51,580 nucleotides of DNA from Nocardia asiatica NBRC 100129 (GCF_000308415.1 NZ_BAFS01000023.1:1-51580); one strand, 5' to 3'; positions 35,469-45,088 are shown, counted from the stretch's first letter. Program-made: numbers and translations. Notes: generated by a model from the letters alone, not told the origin.

Positions 35469-35876
35469 GCTTCCGACCGGGTCGCGCAGCATCGATGGGT
35501 TGTGTCTGTGGTCAGGCAAGGGACTCGTACTGCCGGAACTCGCACAGCCGCCCACCTCGGTGCCGGACCGGGCCGATCGGGTCGCGCGGTGGGCGCGCGA
35601 TCCCACGGGGATGTTCACGGTGGATTGCTCCGCCCGAAGGCATTAGTCCTCGGGGATCGGTTCCGGCCATCGCACAGGCCTATCGGGCCACTGAGGTGGG
35701 GACCCCGCGCGAAATTGAGCAGCTTCGCGCGAATACGATCAATCCGACGCAATAGCGGGACTGATCGGACTTATCGGACAGACCGGTTGGATCGGCTGTC
35801 TCGTGTGGTCTGAACGTAGACCGCTCTATCGAACTGAAAGCGGTTATGCGGGCGAGTGATCCGCACCACAACGAAG

Positions 35877-35926
35877 ACCGGCGCGTGTGCGCGCCCGTAA
35901 TTATCGGGGCACGCACACGCGCCGGT
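35877..35926. repeat. 50-bp inverted repeat
   Basis: ACCGGCGCGTGTGCG (35877-35891) and CGCACACGCGCCGGT (35912-35926) are perfect 15-bp reverse complements around a 20-base AT-containing loop. It lies 84 bp from the EspR-like stop codon and could extend a terminator region or act as a protein-binding cruciform site. Confidence 0.8.
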
Positions 35927-35960
35927 AGTGTGCTGCGCGCACATTTGCACGTGCATAACA

Positions 35961-35995
35961 CAGCACAGTGCGACCCGGTGGGTCGCACTGTGCTG
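35961..35995. terminator. Perfect 16-bp hairpin after the EspR-like gene
   Basis: CAGCACAGTGCGACCC-GGT-GGGTCGCACTGTGCTG is a perfect stem with a 3-base loop, 15 bp beyond the stop of the minus-strand regulator gene. It is the strongest hairpin in this part of the window and a likely bidirectional terminator; a T-tract is absent. Confidence 0.7.
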
Positions 35996-36009
35996 CCGTG
36001 CGGTAGAAC

Positions 36010-36426
36010 CTATTCGGTACCGTCCGGAGGAATTTCGGGCAAGCCTTCGCTGGCCCGCAACTTCTCCGCCATGGACGTGAGCAGGTTCTGTGATTCTTCG
36101 GACAAGTCGAACGCTCTACTCGACGGCCGCCGCAGTCCGTAGCCCTGCAGCTGGGACAGCAGCTCCAGATCGTGATCGATCTTGGCGGCATAGATGTCGT
36201 TGAAGAAGTAGTCCGGCTTGACCTTGAAGAACTTCGCCAGGGCGGCCACCGTCTCATCCGACGGGTTCGTCCGTTGTCCCGACCGCAACTGCGACAGGTA
36301 CGGTTTCGAGATCGGATGTCCGGAGGCCGTCAGCGCCGCCGCAACCTCCGCGTTGGTGTGCGGCTTACGCCCCGGGGGATGCACGGTTTCGAACAGCTTG
36401 TTCAGCCGCGCCGCGAAATCAGCCAT
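36010..36426 (-). CDS. EspR-like nucleoid-associated regulator
   Basis: This encodes 138 residues with the architecture and signature of mycobacterial EspR: FAARLNKLFETVHPPGRKPH at the start, a helix-turn-helix with SKPYLSQLRSGQRTNPSDET (~40-60), then VAALAKFFKVKPDYF and a C-terminal helical dimerisation region (AFDLSEESQNLLTSMAEKLR). EspR in M. tuberculosis binds DNA widely and controls ESX-1-linked genes. Whether this is the orthologue or one of several paralogues cannot be decided, so no symbol is given. ESX effector cassettes elsewhere in the window are possible targets. AT-rich sequence (TATCATTGATATTAG) upstream at ~36478 is the likely promoter. Confidence 0.87.
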   Translation of the reverse strand: MADFAARLNKLFETVHPPGRKPHTNAEVAAALTASGHPISKPYLSQLRSGQRTNPSDETVAALAKFFKVKPDYFFNDIYAAKIDHDLELLSQLQGYGLRRPSSRAFDLSEESQNLLTSMAEKLRASEGLPEIPPDGTE

Positions 36427-36785
36427 TGTGAGCCGCCCAATTCCCTTCGCTGTACTAACAGTCGTTATCTCGGATACGTATCATTGATATTAGCGGCTCA
36501 GTAACTGAAAACCTACGCCTGATTCCGGATTTCCTTGAAGCTTCTAGGTCGGATGGCGGCGAAGGCACTGGGACGGTCGCGTTTGCGGGTCACGCCAAGG
36601 CCTCTCGAGAAGCCGCAGTACGAACCGGTTCTGGCCCGTCGCTGCGGTCTCGGCGCAAGGGATCTTGATAGCCCCAAGATAGCTGACGTCTCATGGACTC
36701 GACGGTACATGAGTTTGTGTGGCGTACGACACGTTTGTGCCCCTGGGGGATGAACGTTCAACCAACGCGTACGGAATGGTTGAAG
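36427..36785. other. Intergenic stretch without a supported gene
   Basis: About 360 bp between the EspR-like gene and the fadA5 stop. It holds the EspR-like promoter near 36478 and an 8-bp inverted repeat TTCAACCA/TGGTTGAA (36757-36784, 12-base loop) just beyond the fadA5 stop that may terminate fadA5. Nothing else seen. Confidence 0.5.
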
Positions 36786-37992
<1,207 letters not shown>

Positions 37993-38058
37993 AGCACTTG
38001 TCGGGGGCGGATCTGTCCGGTTTCTTTCCTCATACTCGCGCCTGTGCTTCAATGATTA

Positions 38059-38072
38059 TAGAACGTGTTTCA
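38059..38072. promoter_or_regulatory. KstR-type operator, cyp125 side
   Basis: TAGAACGTGTTTCA is an exact match to TnnAACnnGTTnnA. It ends 8 bp before the AAGGAG ribosome site of cyp125. Confidence 0.9.
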
Positions 38073-38093
38073 GTTTGTCGAAGGAGACATCTG

Positions 38094-39353
38094 GTGGTAG
38101 ACACTCGGAATGCCCGGCCGAATCTTCCGGACGGGTTCGACGTCACGGACCCGGACATCTACGCCGAGCGTGTTCCGGTCGAGGAGTTCGCCGAACTGCG
38201 CCGGACCGCGCCGATCTGGTGGAATCCGCAGTCGCCCGACGTCAGCGGCTTCCACGACGACGGCTTCTGGGTGGTCAGCAAGCACGTCGACGTCAAGGAG
38301 GTCTCGCGGCGCAGCGACGTGTTCTCCAGCTACGAGAACACCGCCATCCCGCGATTCAACGACGACATCGCCCGCGAGCAGATCGAGCTGCAGCGGATCG
38401 TCCTGCTCAACATGGACGCGCCCGAGCACACCAAGCTGCGCAAGATCATCTCCCGCGGGTTCACCCCCCGCGCCATCAACGGCCTGCGCGCGGAGCTGTC
38501 CGCCCGTGCCGAATCGATCGTGAAGGCGGCGGCCGAAGCCGGCTCCGGGGACTTCGTCACCCAGATCGCCTGCGAACTGCCGCTGCAGGCCATCGCCGAG
38601 CTGATCGGCGTCCCGCAGGAGGACCGGATGAAGGTCTTCACCTGGTCCAACGACATGACCGGCTACGACGACCCGGAGAGCACCGCCGACCCGGTCGCGG
38701 CCTCCGCCGAGATCCTGGGTTACGCCTATCAGATGGCGGCCTCCCGCAAACAGTGCCCGGCCGACGACATCGTGACCACGCTGATCGAGGCCGACGTCGA
38801 CGGTGACAAGCTCAGCGAGGAGGAGTTCGGCTTCTTCGTGATCATGCTCGCCGTCGCGGGCAACGAGACCACCCGCAACGCCATCTCGCACGGCATGATG
38901 GCGTTCCTGGAGAATCCGGACCAGTGGGAGCTGTTCAAGAAGGAACGCCCCGCCACGGCCGCCGACGAGATCATCCGGTGGGCCACGCCGGTCACCTCGT
39001 TCCAGAGGACCGCGCTGGAGGACACCGAGCTCGGCGGTGTGCGGATCAAGAAGGGCGATCGGGTGGTCATGCTGTACCGCTCGGCCAACTTCGACGAGGA
39101 GGTCTTCGACCACCCGGAGAAGTTCGACATCATGCGCAAGGACAACCCGCACCTGGCCTTCGGCGGCACCGGCGCGCACTTCTGCATCGGGGCGAACCTG
39201 GCCCGGCTGGAGATCGACCTGATTTTCAACGCCATCGCCGACCATCTGCCCGACATCACGAAGATCGCCGACGCGAAGCGCCTGCGTTCGGGCTGGCTCA
39301 ACGGGATCAAGGAGTTCCCGGTCGACTACAAGACCTGCCCGGTCGCACACTGA
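38094..39353 (+). CDS. cyp125: Cytochrome P450 CYP125 (steroid C26/27 monooxygenase)
   Basis: This encodes 419 residues; the GTG at 38094 follows AAGGAG by 7 nt. P450 landmarks are the I-helix AVAGNETTRNAISHGMMAFL, the ExxR motif ADEIIRWATPVTSFQRTA, and the heme loop FGGTGAHFCIGANLARLEI with the Cys ligand. Long stretches agree with CYP125A1 (DVFSSYEN; LRKIISRGFTPRA; RSGWLNGIK). CYP125 starts side-chain degradation by oxidising the terminal methyl of cholest-4-en-3-one to the acid. In M. tuberculosis it is followed by fadE28-fadE29-chsH1-chsH2-ltp2; here a terminator follows directly. Confidence 0.96.
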   Translation: MVDTRNARPNLPDGFDVTDPDIYAERVPVEEFAELRRTAPIWWNPQSPDVSGFHDDGFWVVSKHVDVKEVSRRSDVFSSYENTAIPRFNDDIAREQIELQRIVLLNMDAPEHTKLRKIISRGFTPRAINGLRAELSARAESIVKAAAEAGSGDFVTQIACELPLQAIAELIGVPQEDRMKVFTWSNDMTGYDDPESTADPVAASAEILGYAYQMAASRKQCPADDIVTTLIEADVDGDKLSEEEFGFFVIMLAVAGNETTRNAISHGMMAFLENPDQWELFKKERPATAADEIIRWATPVTSFQRTALEDTELGGVRIKKGDRVVMLYRSANFDEEVFDHPEKFDIMRKDNPHLAFGGTGAHFCIGANLARLEIDLIFNAIADHLPDITKIADAKRLRSGWLNGIKEFPVDYKTCPVAH

Positions 39354-39362
39354 GACACGAAA

Positions 39363-39390
39363 GGGCTCTCGCACCGCGGTGCGAGAGCCC
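39363..39390. terminator. Terminator between cyp125 and the convergent gene
   Basis: GGGCTCTCGCACC and GGTGCGAGAGCCC form a 13-bp perfect inverted repeat starting 10 bp after the cyp125 stop. It is followed by CTTTTCG on the plus strand and by CCTTTCG on the minus strand, so it can serve both convergent genes. Confidence 0.85.
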
Positions 39391-39406
39391 CTTTTCGTAG
39401 GCCCGC

Positions 39407-39826
39407 TCAGTCGACCGGTCGCGCGGTCTTCATGGCGCGATCGACCTCCCAGAACGCGCGCAGCGCGGTGATCTTGCCCGCGTCGTCCACACGGTAGGTG
39501 AACACGCCGTCGGCGTCGATCCGGTGACCGCCGATGGTGCTGCGGATGGTGCCGGTGAAGGCGACCTCGTTGCCGCACGCGAAGGAGTCGCCGAACAGGA
39601 ACTCGATCAGGTCGGTCTTCGCGATCGCCTTGTCCCAGAACGCGGCGATGGCCTCCGTGCCGCGATGACCCTTGCCCTCCGGATCGAAGCCGGACGGGCC
39701 GATGGGGTCCTCCACGATGCCGTCCGCGGCGAACAGCGCGACCCAGGCCTGCTTGTCCCGCGCCTGCACGGCGGCCTGCGATGCCAGGCCGGCGACCCTG
39801 GCCGGATGCTCGGTGGTGGTGGTCAT
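39407..39826 (-). CDS. Ketosteroid-isomerase-like (NTF2/SnoaL fold) protein
   Basis: This encodes 139 residues and resembles M. tuberculosis Rv0760c: AWVALFAADGIVEDPIGPSG, GTEAIAAFWDKAIAKTDLIE, HRIDADGVFTYRVDDAGKIT and LRAFWEVD. The NTF2-fold cone binds steroids in this family, and an acidic residue in VEDP is a candidate general base; isomerase activity of Rv0760c-type proteins is weak or uncertain. It is the last gene of the five-gene minus operon that begins at 43968, 28 bp after the LLM flavoprotein. Confidence 0.85.
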   Translation of the reverse strand: MTTTTEHPARVAGLASQAAVQARDKQAWVALFAADGIVEDPIGPSGFDPEGKGHRGTEAIAAFWDKAIAKTDLIEFLFGDSFACGNEVAFTGTIRSTIGGHRIDADGVFTYRVDDAGKITALRAFWEVDRAMKTARPVD

Positions 39827-39854
39827 ACGGCCTCCCTCGGCCAGCGGGTTTTCC

Positions 39855-40748
39855 TCACCGCGCGGCGAGAACTGGTTCGGCTATGTACTGCTGCGCGAAC
39901 TTGCGCAGTGAGTCCTGTTTGGCGGACAGCTCGCCGTCGAACCCGATGCCGTCGGCCAGCCAGGGCACCACGATCGCGTCGGTGACGCCCGCGTCGGCGA
40001 GGTCCTGATAGCCGGACCGGCCGAACCGGTCGACGCACACCGCCTGGATCTCGAACGGCTCGTCGGCCCGGCCGAACTCGGCGCGCAGGGTGTCGAGCTT
40101 GCCGATGGTGCGCCGCAGTTCGTCGTAGGTCATCATGGCCGAGGTCCAGCCGTCGCCCACCCGTGCGGCGCGGCGCAGCGCCGCGTCGGTGTGCCCGCCG
40201 ATGTAGAACGGCACCGGCGCGCTCGGCGCCGGGCTGATCTGCAACGGCTCGAAGTCGAAGAACTCGCCGTGGTACTCGACCATGCCGCCGGCCAGCACCA
40301 GTTTGATCACTTCGATCATCTCGTCCACCCGAGCGCCGCGGCGGGCGAACGGCACGCCGCACCACTCGAATTCCTCTGGCGCCCAGCCGATTCCGACACC
40401 GAACCCGAAGCGGTTGCCGGACAGGTTGGCCACCGAGCCGACCTGCCGGGCCAGCAGCAGCGGATTGCGCGAGCCCAGCTTGAGCACGTTGGTGTAGAAG
40501 CGGATGCGGCTGGTGACGGCCGCCATCGCGGTCGCGCCGATGAGCGGGTCGACCCACGGCGTGTCCGGTCCCCAGAACCGGCTGCCGTCGGCGGTGTAGG
40601 GGTACTTCGCCGACGCCGACTTCATGTAGAACAGCGAGTCCGGCAGCGCGATGGAGGCGTAGCCGCACTCCTCGGCGGTCTTGGCCAGCTCGGGCAGCTG
40701 GTCCAGTGGACTCAGCGCGATGCCGACGGTGAACTGCAGCGCGGTCAC
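39855..40748 (-). CDS. LLM-class flavin/F420-dependent oxidoreductase
   Basis: This encodes 297 residues from the GTG at 40748, overlapping the ltp3 stop (GTGA); the ATG at 40772 lies inside ltp3 and is less likely. Luciferase-like TIM-barrel features: LAKTAEECGYASIALPDSLF, RIRFYTNVLKLGSRNPLLLA, NRFGFGVGIGWAPEEFEWCG (typical of F420-dependent members), PFYIGGHTDAALRRAARVGD. Cofactor F420 rather than FMN is inferred from that subfamily. Its place in an operon with ltp3 and ltp4 suggests a redox step in sterol side-chain shortening; no function has been assigned. Confidence 0.88.
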   Translation of the reverse strand: MTALQFTVGIALSPLDQLPELAKTAEECGYASIALPDSLFYMKSASAKYPYTADGSRFWGPDTPWVDPLIGATAMAAVTSRIRFYTNVLKLGSRNPLLLARQVGSVANLSGNRFGFGVGIGWAPEEFEWCGVPFARRGARVDEMIEVIKLVLAGGMVEYHGEFFDFEPLQISPAPSAPVPFYIGGHTDAALRRAARVGDGWTSAMMTYDELRRTIGKLDTLRAEFGRADEPFEIQAVCVDRFGRSGYQDLADAGVTDAIVVPWLADGIGFDGELSAKQDSLRKFAQQYIAEPVLAAR

Positions 40749-41911
40749 CGCCGCTCCGATCCGACAACCCACATCGAGAAGTATTGCGAACCGCCGCCGT
40801 ACGCGTGGCCGAGCGCTTTGCGCGCGCCCTCGACCTGATAGTCCCCGGCCCGCTGCATGACTTGTTTGGCGGCCTCGGCGAACCGGATCAGCCCGGACGC
40901 GCCGATCGGATTGGACGACAGCACGCCACCGGACGGGTTGACCGGGAGGGTGCCGCCGATCTCGGTCTCGCCCTTGTCGGTGAGCTTCCAGCCGTCACCC
41001 TGCGGCACGAAACCGAGGTTCTCCAGCCACATCGGTTCGAACCAGGAGAACGGGACGTAGATCTCGGCCACGTCGATCTCCTCGAGCGGATTGGTGATGC
41101 CCGCCGCCTCCCACAGCGCCGCGGCCGCGTCCCGGCCCGCCTGCGGGTTGACCTGGTCGCGCCCGGCGTAGGTGGTCGGCTCGGTGCGCATCGCGGTGGC
41201 GTGCACCCAGGCGACCTTCCGGCCGGTGGCCTCCACCTCGGCCGCCGCGTCCGCGTCGCCGAGAACGATCGCGCACGCGCCGTCGGAGGAGGGGCAGGTC
41301 TCGTCGAAGCGAATCGGGTCCCACAGCATTTGGGAGGCCAGCACCGATTCCAGCGTGATATCGGGCTGCCGCAGGTGGGCCAGCGGGTTCTTGGCGCCGT
41401 TGCGGCGATCCTTCACCGCGACCATGGCGCCGATGTGGCCCGGTGCGTTGGAGCGCCGGATATAGGAGCGCACGTGCGGCGCGAAGTACCCGCCCGCGCC
41501 CGCGCCGACCGGCATGGTGAACGGCACCGGAATCGACAGTGCCCACATGGCGTTGGACTCCGACTGCTTTTCCCAGGCCACCGCGAGTACGCGCTTGTGC
41601 ACGCCCGCCTGCACCAGGTTGGTCGCCACGATGCCGGTGGAGCCGCCCACCGATCCCGCGGTGTGCACGCGCAGCAGCGGCTTTCCTGTGGCGCCCAAGG
41701 CGTCGGCCATGAACAACTCGGGCATCATGACGCCCTCGAACAGGTCGGGCGCCTTGCCGACCACGACCGCGTCGATGTCGGCGATGGTGAGACCGGCGTC
41801 GGCGAGCGCGCGATCGATCGCCTCACGGCACATGCCCGCCATGGACACATCGGTCCGTTTCGTCACGTGATGGGTTTGTCCGGTGCCGAGCACCGCCGCT
41901 GGCAAGGTCAT
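40745..41911 (-). CDS. ltp3: Thiolase-fold protein Ltp3
   Basis: This 388-residue thiolase-superfamily (SCP-x type) protein matches Rv3523/Ltp3 by order and length: AAVLGTGQTHHVTKRTDVSM, VGKAPDLFEGVMMPELFMAD, HTAGSVGGSTGIVATNLVQA, VNPSGGVLSSNPIGASGLIR. The nucleophilic Cys expected around HTAGS and the GHP histidine are both absent (SNP instead). It therefore cannot work as a normal thiolase and more likely acts as an aldol-lyase, as shown for Ltp2. Work in Rhodococcus tied ltp3 and ltp4 to C-24-branched sterol side chains. It overlaps ltp4 by 4 nt. Confidence 0.92.
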   Translation of the reverse strand: MTLPAAVLGTGQTHHVTKRTDVSMAGMCREAIDRALADAGLTIADIDAVVVGKAPDLFEGVMMPELFMADALGATGKPLLRVHTAGSVGGSTGIVATNLVQAGVHKRVLAVAWEKQSESNAMWALSIPVPFTMPVGAGAGGYFAPHVRSYIRRSNAPGHIGAMVAVKDRRNGAKNPLAHLRQPDITLESVLASQMLWDPIRFDETCPSSDGACAIVLGDADAAAEVEATGRKVAWVHATAMRTEPTTYAGRDQVNPQAGRDAAAALWEAAGITNPLEEIDVAEIYVPFSWFEPMWLENLGFVPQGDGWKLTDKGETEIGGTLPVNPSGGVLSSNPIGASGLIRFAEAAKQVMQRAGDYQVEGARKALGHAYGGGSQYFSMWVVGSERR

Positions 41912-42936
41912 CGGGTCTCCAAAACGGTCACAAGGTTCTGCTGCAGGGCGGGGCCGCTGGTGGCATGGGCCAGCGCTCGATTCGCCGAGCCCGCGATGAT
42001 CGCCTCGGCCGCGAAGCCGATGCGCTCGAGGCCCGCGGCGAACATCGGGTTGGCCGCGAGCGCGCCCCCGGACGGATTCACCTTCGTGCCGTTCTTCAGC
42101 CCGATCGCCTCGGCGAGGATCAACTGCTGGTGACTGAACGGGGCGTGCAGCTCGGCGACGTCGAAACCGCTGACGTCCCCGCCGGTGACCGCCTGGGCGG
42201 CGGCGGCCGTGGAGGGCGATACCGTCAGGTCACGGGCGCCGAGCACCGGAGTGTCGACCCGGTGCGCCATGCCGGTGATCCAGGCCGGACGCTCGCACAG
42301 TTCGCGGGCGCGGTCGCCCACGGCGAGCACGATGGCGGCCGCGCCGTCGGTGACCGGCGCGATATCGTGCGCGCGCAGCGGATCGGCGACATAGGGCTGG
42401 TCGAGCAGGCTGTCCACGTCGCCGTCACCGGCGGCCACGGCCGCCATGTCCCGCTCGGTCCAGCGGCCCGCGTCCAGACCGGCGCGCGCCTGCAAGCCCG
42501 CGATGGACCACGCGTCCGGCCACAGCGGCGCGACCAGGTACGGGTCCAATTGCATGGTGAGCAGCTGGCGCAGCGTGCCCGCGGAGGACTTGCCGAAGCC
42601 GTAGACCAGCGCTGTCGTGGCCTGCCCCGAGCGCAGTTTCACCCACGCCTCGTACAGCGCCCATGCCGCGTCCATCTCCACGTGCGACTCGTTGATCGGC
42701 GGCACCGCGCCGATGGCGTCGATCGCCGAGATGAACGAGAACGCGCGTCCGGCAAGGTAATCGGAGGAGCCCGAGCACCAGAAATCGATATCGGCCTTGG
42801 TGATGCCGAGTCGGTCGTAGAGCTGCTGGAAGCAGGGCACCAGCATCTCGACACCGTTGGTGGTGCCGAAGGTCTCCGGCACGTGCGGCGCGTGGGCGAA
42901 CCCCACGACCGCGATGTCGGTGGCGTTGTCAGTCAA
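41908..42936 (-). CDS. ltp4: Thiolase-fold protein Ltp4
   Basis: This 342-residue partner of Ltp3 (Rv3522-like) starts at a TTG at 42936 after GAGAGG. Thiolase-superfamily features: IAVVGFAHAPHVPETFGTTN, DFWCSGSSDYLAGRAFSFIS, NESHVEMDAAWALYEAWVKL, VNPSGGALAANPMFAAGLER. As in Ltp3 the catalytic Cys (ESHVEMD region) and the GHP histidine (ANP here) are missing. It lies between the DUF35-type gene and ltp3, suggesting an Ltp3-Ltp4-DUF35 complex comparable to the Ltp2-ChsH2 retro-aldolase. Confidence 0.9.
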   Translation of the reverse strand: MTDNATDIAVVGFAHAPHVPETFGTTNGVEMLVPCFQQLYDRLGITKADIDFWCSGSSDYLAGRAFSFISAIDAIGAVPPINESHVEMDAAWALYEAWVKLRSGQATTALVYGFGKSSAGTLRQLLTMQLDPYLVAPLWPDAWSIAGLQARAGLDAGRWTERDMAAVAAGDGDVDSLLDQPYVADPLRAHDIAPVTDGAAAIVLAVGDRARELCERPAWITGMAHRVDTPVLGARDLTVSPSTAAAAQAVTGGDVSGFDVAELHAPFSHQQLILAEAIGLKNGTKVNPSGGALAANPMFAAGLERIGFAAEAIIAGSANRALAHATSGPALQQNLVTVLETR

Positions 42937-42948
42937 CGTGCGCCTCTC

Positions 42949-43968
42949 TCAGAGGTGATGCTTGTAGGTCTCGTAGTCGGCGTCGGGCTCACCGGTGGGG
43001 CGGAAATGGTCCACGTTCTCCAGGCCGTAGCCCCACTCCTCGCGCGGCTTCCACACCGCCTCCACCCGCATGCCCATGCGCACCTCGCTCGCGTCGCAGC
43101 CGAGCACCAGGTGCAGCACCGGAATGTCGGCGCCGTCGAGCAGCACGTACGCCGCGACGTACGGCGGCTTGATCCGCTGCCCGAGGAACGGCACGTTGAC
43201 GATGCAGAAGGTGGTCACCGTGCCGCGGTCGGACAGCTCGATGAACTCGTCGGTCGGCCTGCCGTCGGTCGGGTTCGCGCCGCGCGGCGGGAAGTACACC
43301 TTGCCCGCGGCGTCCGTGCGCGCGCCGATCAGTTTGCCCTCGGCGAGTCCGCGCAGGTAGACGGTCTCCTGCGGGGACGCGGTGTGCTTGTAGGACATGT
43401 CGACCGGCGTGGTGATCACCGTGACCGGGTCGGCGGTCGCGGATTCCACCGGCTCGGCGGACTTCTCGCCCGGCTCGAAGCAGACGATGTCGCGAATGCT
43501 GCCCTCGGTCTGCTCGGCCCACCGCGCGGTCACCCGCAAGCCGGTGCTGATGTCCTCCGGCGCGGCGACGTCGACCGCGTGCAGCAGGGTGGTGTCCGCG
43601 CCGTCCAGCCGGATCAGCGCCCAGGCGAACGGGCGGTCGAACGGCTGGCCGGGCAGCGGCTCGCGCACCCAGGTCCACGATTCGACGGTGCCGGTGGCGG
43701 CGACGTCGACGAATTCGGTCAGCGGTTCGGCGGTGATCGGGTCGTATTCCGGTGGCGGCACGATCACCCGGCCGTCCGAGCCGCGCGCGCCGACGATCTC
43801 GCGGTCGCGCAACCGGTTCAGAAAAGTTCCGATGATGGGTCCGACGGAGCGGGTGTAATCGAAACGCATCCGTAGGGGCGCGCTGAGTACATCGGGCACG
43901 GCGGCTGTGTTCAATGCCGTGCCGCTACCACCAGCGATTGCCGTGGATGCAGTATTCCCCTGAGTCAC
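42949..43968 (-). CDS. Tandem OB-fold (DUF35-type) protein, Rv3521-like
   Basis: This encodes 339 residues from the GTG at 43968; no Shine-Dalgarno is visible and the KstR operator ends 10 bp upstream. Two similar halves are present. One has LRDREIVGARGSDGRVIVPP, TEFVDVAATGTVESWTWV and PFAWALIRLDGADTTLLHAV. The other has LAEGKLIGARTDAAGKVYFP, DEFIELSDRGTVTTFCIV and PYVAAYVLLDGADIPVLHLV. This is the DUF35 OB-fold repeated, with no zinc-ribbon cysteines (only single Cys residues). DUF35 proteins bind thiolase-fold partners, so pairing with Ltp3/Ltp4 is the natural reading. It heads the five-gene operon. Confidence 0.88.
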   Translation of the reverse strand: MTQGNTASTAIAGGSGTALNTAAVPDVLSAPLRMRFDYTRSVGPIIGTFLNRLRDREIVGARGSDGRVIVPPPEYDPITAEPLTEFVDVAATGTVESWTWVREPLPGQPFDRPFAWALIRLDGADTTLLHAVDVAAPEDISTGLRVTARWAEQTEGSIRDIVCFEPGEKSAEPVESATADPVTVITTPVDMSYKHTASPQETVYLRGLAEGKLIGARTDAAGKVYFPPRGANPTDGRPTDEFIELSDRGTVTTFCIVNVPFLGQRIKPPYVAAYVLLDGADIPVLHLVLGCDASEVRMGMRVEAVWKPREEWGYGLENVDHFRPTGEPDADYETYKHHL

Positions 43969-43977
43969 GATATCGAG

Positions 43978-43991
43978 TAGAACAGGTTCTA
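43978..43991. promoter_or_regulatory. KstR-type operator between the Rv3521-like and Rv3520c-like genes
   Basis: TAGAACAGGTTCTA is an exact match to TnnAACnnGTTnnA, extended to a near-perfect palindrome. It sits 10 bp before the minus-strand GTG (43968) and 37 bp before the plus-strand GTG (44029). Confidence 0.92.
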
Positions 43992-44028
43992 ACTCTGGTG
44001 GCAAGCAGTTGATCGAAAGGGGTCCGGC

Positions 44029-45066
44029 GTGAAGTTCGGATTGCAACTCGGGTATTGGATGGCCCAGCCGCCCGCCAACGCGGGGGAGCTGGTGGTGGCG
44101 GCCGAGGAAGCCGGATTCGATGCCGTGTTCGCCGCCGAATCCTGGGGGTCGGACGCTTTCGGCCCGCTCACCTGGTGGGGCTCGTCCACGCGGCGGGTCC
44201 GTCTCGGTACGTCGGTGGTGCAGATGTCGGCGCGCACGCCCGCCGCGACCGCCATGCACGCGCTCACCCTCGACCATCTCAGCGGCGGGCGCGCCGTGCT
44301 CGGCTTGGGCGTCTCGGGTCCGCAGGTGGTCGAAGGCTGGTACGGCCAGCCGTTCGCCAAGCCCTTGCAGCGCACCCGCGAGTACGTCGGGATCGTGCGC
44401 CAGGTGCTGGCGCGCCAGGCGCCGGTCACCAACGACGGCCCGCACTATCCACTGCCCTACACCGGGCCGGGGTCGATCGGCCTCGGTAAGCCGCTGAAGC
44501 CGATCGTGCATCCGCTACGTGCGGATTTGCCGATCTGGCTGGGTGCGGAGGGGCCGAAGAACGTCGCGCTCACCGCGGAGATCGCCGACGGCTGGCTGGC
44601 AATCTATTACGCGCCACGGCTGGCCGGGATGTACGACGACTGGCTCGACGAGGGGTTCGCGCGGGCCGGCGCGCGGCGCAGCAGGGACGATTTCGAGATC
44701 GCCGCGAGTTGCCAGGTGGTGATCACCGACGACCCGGCGAGCGAGCTGGAGCGGATGCGCTGGATCATGGCGCTCTACATCGGCGGCATGGGCGCGCCCG
44801 AGCTGAACTTCCACGCCCAGGTGTACCGGCGGATGGGGTACGACCGTGAGGTCGACGAGATCGGCCGGTTGTTCCAGTCGGGCAAGAAGGCCGAGGCGGC
44901 GGCGATGGTGCCGGACGAGCTGATCCTGGACACCGCGATCATCGGCGACGAGGAGCATGTCCGCAAGCAACTGCGGGTCTGGGAGGCCGCGGGCGTCACG
45001 ATGATGCTGGTGTCGGTTCCCGATGTCGCGCAATTGCATCGGCTCGCACCCCTTGTCGAACAGTAG
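44029..45066 (+). CDS. LLM-class F420-dependent oxidoreductase, Rv3520c-like
   Basis: This encodes 345 residues; the GTG follows GAAAGGGG. It is very similar to Rv3520c in FGLQLGYWMAQPPANAGELV, AESWGSDAFGPLTWWGSSTR, LDHLSGGRAVLGLGVSGPQV, GLGKPLKPIVHPLRADLP, and VRKQLRVWEAAGVTMMLVSV. It is a predicted F420-dependent TIM-barrel enzyme of unknown substrate, under KstR control. The stop codon TAG (45064-45066) lies inside the next KstR operator. Confidence 0.92.
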   Translation: MKFGLQLGYWMAQPPANAGELVVAAEEAGFDAVFAAESWGSDAFGPLTWWGSSTRRVRLGTSVVQMSARTPAATAMHALTLDHLSGGRAVLGLGVSGPQVVEGWYGQPFAKPLQRTREYVGIVRQVLARQAPVTNDGPHYPLPYTGPGSIGLGKPLKPIVHPLRADLPIWLGAEGPKNVALTAEIADGWLAIYYAPRLAGMYDDWLDEGFARAGARRSRDDFEIAASCQVVITDDPASELERMRWIMALYIGGMGAPELNFHAQVYRRMGYDREVDEIGRLFQSGKKAEAAAMVPDELILDTAIIGDEEHVRKQLRVWEAAGVTMMLVSVPDVAQLHRLAPLVEQ

Positions 45067-45077
45067 AACGCGTTCTA
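45064..45077. promoter_or_regulatory. KstR-type operator upstream of the acyl-CoA synthetase gene
   Basis: TAGAACGCGTTCTA is an exact and fully palindromic match to TnnAACnnGTTnnA. Its first three bases are the stop codon of the preceding gene, and its last two bases begin the -10-like TAGATT (45076-45081), 7 nt ahead of the GTG at 45089. Confidence 0.92.
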
Positions 45078-45088
45078 GATTCAATGCT

